DNA from: a virus
Strand: one strand, 5' to 3'
DNA length: 25,024 nt
IMG/VR virus record: IMGVR_UViG_3300028196_000081
Location: 1-25,024 of that record
The translations under genes were made by a program, and so were the position numbers. Shown here piece after piece: positions 17,218-22,238 of this stretch. Within the stretch, counting starts at the first letter, position 1, and every line of letters starts with the position of its first letter. Below the pieces are notes generated by a model that saw nothing but the letters and a program-made list of their open reading frames with translations, was not told the origin of the DNA and ran no database searches.

Positions 17218-17670
17218 TTATTCTTTGTTTTTCCTAACGGCGCTTCCGTAGAAATATCCGAAAATCGATAGCACAATACCCTCACTTATTCCTATAAGAT
17301 GAATCCAAACTTCTTTGTTTGACTCAGGAATATCTAGGTAAACAATCGCATATATAATAAAAGAAAATGCTGCTAATCCAACAAGTCCCGTAAGATTAAA
17401 CATTAAATCAAATCCCCCTGTTTTAGCTTTTTCTACTTCTCTTTTTCTAGCTGAATCTCTATCTGCTACTTCAAGTTCATAAATAGAAACAAGCTCATTA
17501 TGTAATTGTTTTTTTTCTTCTGGAGTTATATCTGGATCTGTATCTATGATATTTTTTAGAATGCCTAAAGCTCCTTTATCGGGTAAAACATCTCCAATAA
17601 GTCCTGGCAATTTACTAAACAAGAAACTTCCTACTTTAGTGTCTTTAAACTTTTTCTTTGGCTTACTCAT
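17218..17670 (-). CDS. Holin-like membrane protein
   Basis: This 150-residue protein has a basic N-terminus, a helical middle and the signature VADRDSARKREVE (68-80). Two membrane segments follow at about 92-113 and 122-141, and the end is SIFGYFYGSAVRKNKE. The DRDSARxREV motif followed by two hydrophobic helices and a GYxxGSxxRK end is typical of a widespread phage holin-like family. Holins open the inner membrane at lysis so the endolysin can reach the peptidoglycan. The gene overlaps the amidase gene by 8 nt, as expected for a lysis pair. A membrane-anchored virion protein is the alternative. Confidence 0.72.
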   Translation of the reverse strand: MSKPKKKFKDTKVGSFLFSKLPGLIGDVLPDKGALGILKNIIDTDPDITPEEKKQLHNELVSIYELEVADRDSARKREVEKAKTGGFDLMFNLTGLVGLAAFSFIIYAIVYLDIPESNKEVWIHLIGISEGIVLSIFGYFYGSAVRKNKE

Positions 17671-18088
17671 AACACTCTATTAATTCTTTATACTGTTCTT
17701 TAACATTAAATGATGGACATGCTTTTGAAGAAAACTCATTATGCCCGTGAAGAGTAGCGTCTTCATAACTGTCCATTAAATAAGATATTAATTCAGTAAG
17801 GCTTTCTTTTTGAAGATCTGTTCTGGTGTCTTTTGGATTCATATCTGCATCACATCCTCCGATATAGCAAACACCAATAGAACCTTTATTTTTTCCACGA
17901 ACATGAGCTCCTTGTCTTTCAACTGGTCTAGCTTTATCAACAGTTCCATCTAACAAAACCACATAATGATAGCCTATATCAGACCACCCTCTTTCATTTA
18001 CATGCCAACCTCTTATTGTTTCTGTTGAAATATCTTGACCTTCTCTAGTTGCTGAGCAGTGCAATATGATTTTATTTATGTCTCTCAT
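17663..18088 (-). CDS. N-acetylmuramoyl-L-alanine amidase (T7-lysozyme/PGRP type endolysin)
   Basis: This 141-residue amidase_2/PGRP-domain enzyme is predicted to cut the bond between MurNAc and L-Ala in peptidoglycan during lysis. The zinc ligands of T7 lysozyme (H17, H122, C130) correspond to H10 in INKIILHCSA, H116 in LHGHNE and C124 in KACPSF. The catalytic Tyr and Lys correspond to Y40 in IGYHY and K122. The spacing H116 to C124 (8) and K122 two before C124 equal those in T7. The whole protein is one domain with no signal peptide or cell-wall-binding region, so it depends on a holin for export. The length is close to the 151 residues of T7 lysozyme. T7 lysozyme also inhibits RNA polymerase, but nothing here tests that. 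Confidence 0.93.
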   Translation of the reverse strand: MRDINKIILHCSATREGQDISTETIRGWHVNERGWSDIGYHYVVLLDGTVDKARPVERQGAHVRGKNKGSIGVCYIGGCDADMNPKDTRTDLQKESLTELISYLMDSYEDATLHGHNEFSSKACPSFNVKEQYKELIECYE

Positions 18089-18098
18089 TTATTAAAAT

Positions 18099-18416
18099 TT
18101 ATTTTTTTTCTTCTCTCGCTATAGCTTTCAGTACTTCTTCTTTTTTTACAACCAACTTAAAGCTTATATCAGCCGTCCACTGCATAATAGGCCTTCCGTC
18201 TTTGTATAGTATAACTAAGGGAACTGATCTTACCTTTTCTCTAAACTTAGGTGTTTGATTCTCTAGGTAAGCGATTTGATGAGGTATGTTTCTTATTCTA
18301 TCTACTTTAGCTTTATTTGACCAATTCCACTCCGAATTAATTTCCAATAAAACATATTCCTGGGAAAACAATGAGCTAGAAAAAAGAATTAATAATATAA
18401 CTATTGCTTTTTTCAT
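18099..18416 (-). CDS. Secreted thioredoxin-like protein without CXXC
   Basis: This 105-residue protein has a clear signal peptide: KK, a hydrophobic core (AIVILLILFSSSLF) and a likely cleavage after SQ or SLFSQ near residue 19. The mature part has a thioredoxin-like strand/helix order: YVLLEINSEWNWSN, a helix ending QIAYLENQTPKF, then KVRSVPLVILYKDGRPIMQW with the cis-Pro (SVP) and edge strand, and a final helix EEVLKAIARE. The active-site CXXC is absent, and the WNW stretch takes its place. It would act in the periplasm or be surface-tethered. Related genes beside lysis genes occur in marine Bacteroidetes phages (from memory). The role is unknown; redox activity is unlikely, and a structural or binding role fits better. 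Confidence 0.68.
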   Translation of the reverse strand: MKKAIVILLILFSSSLFSQEYVLLEINSEWNWSNKAKVDRIRNIPHQIAYLENQTPKFREKVRSVPLVILYKDGRPIMQWTADISFKLVVKKEEVLKAIAREEKK

Positions 18417-18419
18417 GAT

Positions 18420-18704
18420 TTATTTTCTTTTAATTATTTGATAAAGTTTTTCATCTATTTTATCAAGCTTTTCACTATTTTGTTCAACCTTTTGTTGGGT
18501 GTTCATTATAGTCTCTCTTATCAATTGATCTTTTAAATCATATTCCGTTCTACTCACCTCGGCTTCAGGTAGCTCTTTGGCTAACTGTATATCTGCCTGT
18601 ATAGCAAACCACATACCTGCTACGGTTACGACAAAGCTTACTATAATTATTAGCGTCTTTAAGTCTAGTGTTAATTCGGTGTTTTCTGATATTTTGTTAG
18701 TCAT
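18420..18704 (-). CDS. Single-pass membrane protein with C-terminal coiled coil
   Basis: This 94-residue protein has one strong membrane helix (LKTLIIIVSFVVTVAGMWFA, about residues 15-34) and a long polar helix with heptads in the second half, ending KLDKIDEKLYQIIKRK. The topology (membrane anchor plus periplasmic or cytoplasmic coiled coil) is common in phage lysis cassettes for holins, spanin-like i-proteins or accessory proteins. It lies 3 nt upstream of the secreted thioredoxin-like gene and close to the amidase and holin-like genes. A spanin-type i-component is conceivable, but no lipoprotein partner was found. Confidence 0.6.
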   Translation of the reverse strand: MTNKISENTELTLDLKTLIIIVSFVVTVAGMWFAIQADIQLAKELPEAEVSRTEYDLKDQLIRETIMNTQQKVEQNSEKLDKIDEKLYQIIKRK

Positions 18705-18732
18705 TACTATTTATTTGTATTTGTTAATTTTT

Positions 18733-18981
18733 TTATTTCTTTTTTCCACCACCCCTGGCTCTGTTACTCTTTTGTTTTTCTAAAACTAATCTACCTTTTT
18801 TGTGAGAGCAATCTAATTTATCTCCTTTTTTAGAATTTTTATTTTTTTTATTAAATAAATTACATTGCACTCTTTTGCGAACAGCGTCTTTTTTCTTTTG
18901 AGCCTTCGCGCTAGTTTTCCTATGCTTTATTCTGGCTTTAGGATTTTTCCTATAGTATTTAGCTGTTCTACTTAGAGGCAT
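18733..18981 (-). CDS. Small basic phage protein (SRTAKYY...RKNP family)
   Basis: This 82-residue, very Lys/Arg-rich protein starts MPLSRTAKYYRKNPKARIKH and carries RVQCNLFNKKNKN, DKLDCSHKKGRLV and SNRARGGGKKK. I recognise the SRTAKYY.KNP...SH..G.....K..NR pattern as a family recurring in cyanophages, pelagiphages and other marine phages. It has two cysteines (C40, C58) and two histidines (H20, H60), which could form a metal site. DNA or RNA binding, perhaps in the virion, is the most natural guess for such a charged protein. It overlaps the previous small gene by 14 nt. The function is unknown. Confidence 0.7.
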   Translation of the reverse strand: MPLSRTAKYYRKNPKARIKHRKTSAKAQKKKDAVRKRVQCNLFNKKNKNSKKGDKLDCSHKKGRLVLEKQKSNRARGGGKKK

Positions 18982-19132
18982 TGTTATATGGAAATAATTT
19001 GTTCAACTTTTCTTGTCTACTCTGACATCCGCAAGATTTATTCATTTTCTTAGCGGCTGCATCAACTACAGACCTTATGCCTGTAGCTTTTGTTACTTTA
19101 GCGATTGAATCACCTAACCCTCTTGATTTCAT
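18968..19132 (-). CDS. Small phage protein with GLGDSIAKVTKATGI and CGC motif
   Basis: This 54-residue gene is easily missed because of its length. It begins MKSRGLGDSIAKVTKATGI, then an Ala/Lys helix, KSCGCQSRQEKLNKLFPY and a short tail. I recognise the SRGLGD.I.K.TKATGI...CGC..R.E.LNKLFPY pattern as conserved in many marine and Bacteroidetes phages, usually in clusters of small genes. C34 and C36 form a C-x-C pair. It begins 6 nt after the 46-residue gene and overlaps the next by 14 nt. The function is unknown. Confidence 0.75.
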   Translation of the reverse strand: MKSRGLGDSIAKVTKATGIRSVVDAAAKKMNKSCGCQSRQEKLNKLFPYNNASK

Positions 19133-19138
19133 AATGTT

Positions 19139-19279
19139 TTATTTTTTACATGTACATAACTTGTTCGGGCAGCTTTCTATTCTAAACATTGCCTTCGAAA
19201 CCAACCAGTTCCACCAACATTGAAAAGCACACCAAATTTTTTGAATTTTTAAACCCACTTTTACTAAAAATTTTCCCAT
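19139..19279 (-). CDS. Tiny Trp/Cys-rich protein
   Basis: This 46-residue ORF fills the space between two small conserved genes, with 3-nt and 6-nt gaps. The sequence is MGKFLVKVGLKIQKIWCAFQ, then CWWNWLVSKAMF, then RIESCPNKLCTCKK. It has five cysteines, four tryptophans and an amphipathic or hydrophobic helix. The CPNKLCTCKK end resembles a metal-binding knuckle. A membrane-surface or metal-binding role is possible. Support comes from gapless fit, ATG start and the lack of any competing gene; no homologue is recognised with certainty. Confidence 0.6.
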   Translation of the reverse strand: MGKFLVKVGLKIQKIWCAFQCWWNWLVSKAMFRIESCPNKLCTCKK

Positions 19280-19282
19280 AAT

Positions 19283-19537
19283 CTATTTTCTTGATTTAGC
19301 TCCTACACACTTCCATCTTTTACGAGATAAGTTGTTTGGTGTGTTTGGATCATTTTGTTTTTTCTTTGAAAGACGTCTTTTTATTCCTAAACTTCTAGCG
19401 CAATAACTATCGCCTTTAGATGTTCCTGGCTTTACTCTTGGGCCGCCTCCTTTAGCTTTACCCGCTTGTCCGTAACTCACCCTTTTTCCTGATGCAGTTA
19501 CTTTTACCTTTGCTTTTCCTTTTCTTGGTTTTGCCAT
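19283..19537 (-). CDS. Small basic phage protein (GDSYCARS...WKC family)
   Basis: This 84-residue protein has a basic Gly-rich first half (MAKPRKGKAKVKVTASGKRV...) and the conserved second half KGDSYCARSLGIKRR, DPNTPNNLSRKRWKCVG. The GDSYCAR...DPN.PN.LSRK.W.C arrangement is a family I know from marine phages, including cyanophages and pelagiphages. C46 and C77 flank the DPN stretch and could form a disulfide or metal site. The predicted charge is strongly positive, so nucleic-acid binding or packing in the virion is plausible. It overlaps the previous gene by one base (TAATG). Confidence 0.75.
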   Translation of the reverse strand: MAKPRKGKAKVKVTASGKRVSYGQAGKAKGGGPRVKPGTSKGDSYCARSLGIKRRLSKKKQNDPNTPNNLSRKRWKCVGAKSRK

Positions 19538-19809
19538 TATGAGTATCTTATGAATAGTTGACCAGAATTTTGATACACTCCACCAACAGGAACTCCGTTG
19601 TCTGCTGCATCTTGATTAGATGATGCATCTACTAGCCCTGTTAGTATAATTGGATGCGCTAGTGTTTGAGCTGAAACATATGTCGTGAGAGAAGAAACTG
19701 TAAAGTTTTTTGTTTTGCCTTGATCGGCTCCTGTAGTACCATCTGTTCCAATTACTTTATCTAATGGATCTATGGTTGCATCACTTGTATAACTGCTTAT
19801 ATTTGCCAT
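19537..19809 (-). CDS. Small structural protein with DKVIGTD module
   Basis: This 90-residue protein starts MANISSYTSDATIDPLDKVI and has DKVIGTD at residues 17-23 and TKNFTVSSL at 33-41. These match the N-terminus of the 238-residue fibre at 16461-17177 at identical positions. The C-terminus GVPVGGVYQNSGQLFIRYS resembles a phage structural signature (GVPVGGLY..SG...R). Unlike its neighbours it is neutral/acidic and lacks cysteine. It is probably a minor virion or fibre-attachment protein, since the shared module suggests docking to the same partner. It is placed inside the basic-protein chain, overlapping the following gene by one base. Confidence 0.68.
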   Translation of the reverse strand: MANISSYTSDATIDPLDKVIGTDGTTGADQGKTKNFTVSSLTTYVSAQTLAHPIILTGLVDASSNQDAADNGVPVGGVYQNSGQLFIRYS

Positions 19810-19840
19810 AATTATCTTTTTGTATATTTTTTTGTAACCG

Positions 19841-20197
19841 TTACAATGCTTTTTTATTAAAATTGTTTTGCTGATTATTAAGTCTTTTTGTTGCTCGATT
19901 AAATATTCTTGTTGCTCGATTAGGATTCTTGATAGTTCTTATACTCCCCTTTGGATTCGAAGAACTATTCCTTGCTATCTTCAAACTTCCGTCATCCTGT
20001 AACGTGTACGACTTTCTTTTTATCTTCGCTCCCTTTACTGTTTTTTTAGATATACGAGTACTGCTTTCAATAGTAGAGTGGCTGCTTCTTTTCACTTTGT
20101 TATTGTTCACCCTATTTACTGAAGCAGTAGTTACTATTGCTTTTTTTCCTGCCTTGCAATCCATCAAAGCCTTTCCTAATAATCCCTTACAACTCAT
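19841..20197 (-). CDS. Basic protein with N-terminal Cys pair
   Basis: This 118-residue protein starts MSCKGLLGKALMDCKAGKKA with cysteines at 3 and 14 and none elsewhere. The rest is rich in Lys, Arg, Ser and Asn (RATRIFNRATKRLNNQQNNF near the end), with a central RKSYTLQDDGSLKI hairpin-like segment. It has no membrane segment. It overlaps the preceding gene by 4 nt (ATGA). The family is not recognised; charge and context suggest nucleic-acid contact or a virion-internal role. Confidence 0.65.
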   Translation of the reverse strand: MSCKGLLGKALMDCKAGKKAIVTTASVNRVNNNKVKRSSHSTIESSTRISKKTVKGAKIKRKSYTLQDDGSLKIARNSSSNPKGSIRTIKNPNRATRIFNRATKRLNNQQNNFNKKAL

Positions 20198-20448
20198 CTC
20201 TTAGTATATTTTTTAGTTACTCTTCCTTTTTTTGTATTAGCAACTACTGTTTTTCCTTTTGCTCCAGCTCTTTTCTTTTTCTTAGCAGTCTTTGCTCTTT
20301 CAGCTTTAGTCATGCTTTTGGCTTTAGCTAATGGCAAACATCTATCTGGATTCTTTTTATTCTTACTAGTACCACAAGCTCCTTTAATAGAGCCATCAGT
20401 TCCAATACGAACCCACTTTTCATCACGCCATTTTTTTAGCTCACCCAT
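20194..20448 (-). CDS. DUF5872-like small basic protein
   Basis: This 84-residue protein starts MGELKKWRDEKWVRIGTDGS, then KGACGTSKNKKNPDRCLPLA, and a Lys/Arg/Ala-rich tail with AKSMTKAERAKTAKKKKRAG. The arrangement KKW..E.WV.I...G....CG.S.......RC.P..KA..MTK resembles the DUF5872 family found in phages and large viruses. Cysteines C25 and C37 are the only two. The family function is unknown; a structural or DNA-binding role in virions is plausible from charge. It shares one base with the upstream gene (TAATG). Confidence 0.72.
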   Translation of the reverse strand: MGELKKWRDEKWVRIGTDGSIKGACGTSKNKKNPDRCLPLAKAKSMTKAERAKTAKKKKRAGAKGKTVVANTKKGRVTKKYTKR

Positions 20449-20615
20449 TACTTTTTCTTTTTTGCTCCTTTTGCATAATTAGGATCCTTACAATACTTGC
20501 TAGCAGCCATATTTGCATATGCTGAAGGATATGTATCGAAAGTTCTTTTTGCCCACGCTATACCCGCTGAACAAATTTTATTCCCTTTCTTTTTTTTCTG
20601 CCTTTTACTTGCCAT
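20448..20615 (-). CDS. Small basic protein with FDTYPSAYANMAASKYC motif
   Basis: This 55-residue gene is short but clear. The protein runs MASKRQKKKKGNKICSAGIA, WAKRTFDTYPSAYANMAASK, YCKDPNYAKGAKKKK. The IC..GIAWAKR.FD.YPSAYAN..ASKYCKDPNY pattern is a marine-phage small-protein family I recognise. It has exactly two cysteines (C15, C42) and basic ends. It shares one base with the DUF5872-like gene (TAATG) and starts inside the end of the 30-residue ORF. The function is unknown. Confidence 0.72.
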   Translation of the reverse strand: MASKRQKKKKGNKICSAGIAWAKRTFDTYPSAYANMAASKYCKDPNYAKGAKKKK

Positions 20616-20697
20616 ATCCTTTTTTCTTCACCTTTGTTTTTTTCTTCTTTTTCTTGTTAAGCATTTTTTTTGCTTCGGATTTTTTTGCGTAAGGCAT
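20605..20697 (-). CDS. 30-residue lysine-rich peptide
   Basis: This is the first ORF after the -7 box at 20721-20728. It runs MPYAKKSEAKKMLN, then a run of six lysines, TKVKKKGYGK and stop, and is over half lysine. It overlaps the next gene by 11 nt. The MPYAKKSEAKKML start looks like a real phage peptide rather than noise, but with only 30 residues it remains uncertain. It could be a tiny nucleic-acid-binding protein or a translation leader for the chain. Confidence 0.5.
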   Translation of the reverse strand: MPYAKKSEAKKMLNKKKKKKTKVKKKGYGK

Positions 20698-20720
20698 AAT
20701 AATATGTTTTATATTTACAG

Positions 20721-20728
20721 CAAAGATA
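20721..20728 (-). promoter_or_regulatory. Bacteroidetes-type -7 promoter box for the small-protein chain
   Basis: The minus-strand sequence TATCTTTG fits TAnnTTTG, 24 nt upstream of the first ATG (20697). It lies in the divergent gap before the rightward gene at 20761, so it would fire the leftward chain of small basic proteins and the lysis genes. Confidence 0.55.
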
Positions 20729-20760
20729 AATAAAATAACATTTCATTATTTAATATAAAT

Positions 20761-21258
20761 ATGAAAGAGACTCAAATCAAATCATACATAAGAGGTTCCA
20801 ATAAAACAGTTAAAACACAGCCTAGAAAGAGAGAACATAACTTTCTAAAGTATTGGAGAATAGTAAGATACTATATAAAAAGAAAATATGAAATTTCTTT
20901 AATGGAGCTAGATATGCTCCTTTACTTGTATGATATGCCTTTTTTTAAAAAGGAAGATTTCAACTACTATGGAAATACCTTATCGTGGGATAAGAAAAGA
21001 TTTTACGAGATGATTTCCAAGGGGTTGATAAAAGAATGGAGACCTGGAAAAGAAAAATATGGTAGATCAAAGATTTATGAACTTACCCATCAAGGAAAGA
21101 CAATCTGTTCCTTAACTTATAAAAAACTTCTACAAGAAGAGCCTATATCAGAAGACCCTAGATCAAATCCTTTATATAAGAATGAAAACTACATGGATAA
21201 AATATATAAAAGGGTTATTAGTAAAATGAATTCTAAATCTTCTTCTGATAACGAATAA
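20761..21258 (+). CDS. Winged-helix protein, the only clear rightward gene
   Basis: This 165-residue protein has a basic N-terminus and a winged helix-turn-helix-like core, from about FLKYWRIVRYYIKRKYEIS through MELDMLLYLYDMPFF, DKKRFYEMISKGLIKEWRPG and a wing ending KIYELTHQGKTICS. The order of helices plus a Gly-containing wing resembles MarR/PadR-type regulators. The C-terminus has ISEDPRSNPLYKNENYMDKI. I recall homologues in marine phages, with no known function. It is transcribed opposite to everything around it and its end overlaps the end of the leftward gene at 21233 by 26 nt, a convergent arrangement. DNA-binding regulation of the small-protein promoter next to it is an attractive guess. 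Confidence 0.75.
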   Translation: MKETQIKSYIRGSNKTVKTQPRKREHNFLKYWRIVRYYIKRKYEISLMELDMLLYLYDMPFFKKEDFNYYGNTLSWDKKRFYEMISKGLIKEWRPGKEKYGRSKIYELTHQGKTICSLTYKKLLQEEPISEDPRSNPLYKNENYMDKIYKRVISKMNSKSSSDNE

Positions 21259-21979
21259 CTGCTTTTTTTAGTAGTGAGTAGTTCCTTATAGATGTAATTT
21301 TCTTTAAACTTCTCATTTTCAGTTTATCACCACCCTCAGTTAAAACATCGATAGCCTCTATAGCTTTAGCCATATCGTTTTCTTGCTTTATTTCAAGATT
21401 CAATGACTTAAACTGATCAAGCTTGTCTTGATCGAAATACCACCTGACCAGGTGTCGAGTTTTATTTAATTTATTTGCAACTTTACTGATTGTTATTTTA
21501 TCCTTGTCTAACCAAAGCTCTTCTATAACCGAATCTATGTCATCAGTGCTTGGTCTGTTTCTTCTCCCTATTACAGCTCCAACTATCTTCATTTTTGTTT
21601 TTCTATCCATCATTTTAGATGGATTAAATATAATTTTTCTTTTTCTAGCGCAATACGGAAGTTTTCTTTTAGAAAACACTCTATCTATCATATTTTCAAC
21701 CCTGTCTTGACTATAAGTTCTTATTATGTGTCCAGAACCCCTATCAGATAGACCTACAAAAAGAAGTTTCATTTTATCTATGTCAAATTCTGGGTTGAGG
21801 TGTATAAACTTTTCAGCAATATACTCTAGTTCAGAAAATGTGTTTATTTTCCTAGTTGTTCGGTAAAGGGTGTAGAAATTACACCCGTTCGGGAAATGAA
21901 GGTAATCCTTACCCTTGAATACAAAAGAGGACTCCATAATGATTCTATATGCGTTGTAATTAAATAATGGAATCAGCAT
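21233..21979 (-). CDS. Helix-turn-helix protein downstream of groES
   Basis: This protein is up to 248 residues. A probable HTH lies near the middle, in KITISKVANKLNKTRHLVRW (about residues 161-180), preceded by KIIFNPSKMMDRKTKMKIVG, a pattern I associate with small phage proteins containing regulator-like HTH domains. The rest is Lys/Arg-rich. The listed ATG overlaps groES by 20 nt. The next ATG, at 21937 (MESSFVFKGK...), avoids the overlap and may be the true start, giving 234 residues. A role as transcription regulator or replication-related DNA-binding protein is inference. It ends against the convergent rightward gene. Confidence 0.65.
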   Translation of the reverse strand: MLIPLFNYNAYRIIMESSFVFKGKDYLHFPNGCNFYTLYRTTRKINTFSELEYIAEKFIHLNPEFDIDKMKLLFVGLSDRGSGHIIRTYSQDRVENMIDRVFSKRKLPYCARKRKIIFNPSKMMDRKTKMKIVGAVIGRRNRPSTDDIDSVIEELWLDKDKITISKVANKLNKTRHLVRWYFDQDKLDQFKSLNLEIKQENDMAKAIEAIDVLTEGGDKLKMRSLKKITSIRNYSLLKKAVIRYQKKI

Positions 21980-22238
21980 TATCTAAAATAACAACCACAT
22001 CTCTCTCTCTTATGGCTTTTAGCTTTGTTCCGTTTACCCTTAGACTTGATCCAGCAATTTTATCAAAGTAAACTTTTCCACCTACTTCAACCTCCTTAAC
22101 GTCTGCGCCTACACTAATAACTTCCCCTATGATGTATCTAATGTTATTATCGGACTCTTCTGTTATTATTAGACCTAAATCATTCTTCTGAATAACTTCT
22201 TCGTCTTTTACTATGATGTAACTTCCTACTGCTTTCAT
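21960..22238 (-). CDS. groES: Co-chaperonin GroES (phage-encoded)
   Basis: This 92-residue protein fits the Cpn10 fold: SYIIVKDEEVIQKNDLGLII with the mobile loop carrying a GLIIT variant of the IVL motif (22-26), IGEVISVGADVKEVEVGGKV (37-56), and KLKAIRERDVVVIL at the end. Seven such subunits would cap the chaperonin cage. The turn between VISVG and VGGKVYF is short, so the roof hairpin of bacterial GroES appears reduced, as in phage T4 gp31. The gene overlaps groEL by 4 nt (ATGA), in the order groEL then groES, the reverse of most bacterial operons. It is probably paired with the phage GroEL to fold virion proteins. Confidence 0.9.
   Translation of the reverse strand: MKAVGSYIIVKDEEVIQKNDLGLIITEESDNNIRYIIGEVISVGADVKEVEVGGKVYFDKIAGSSLRVNGTKLKAIRERDVVVILDNADSII

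Noticed and set aside
20194-20448. Basic proteins as ribosomal proteins or histones
   Set aside because: They resemble phage small-protein families (DUF5872-like and others) and lack ribosomal protein or histone signatures.
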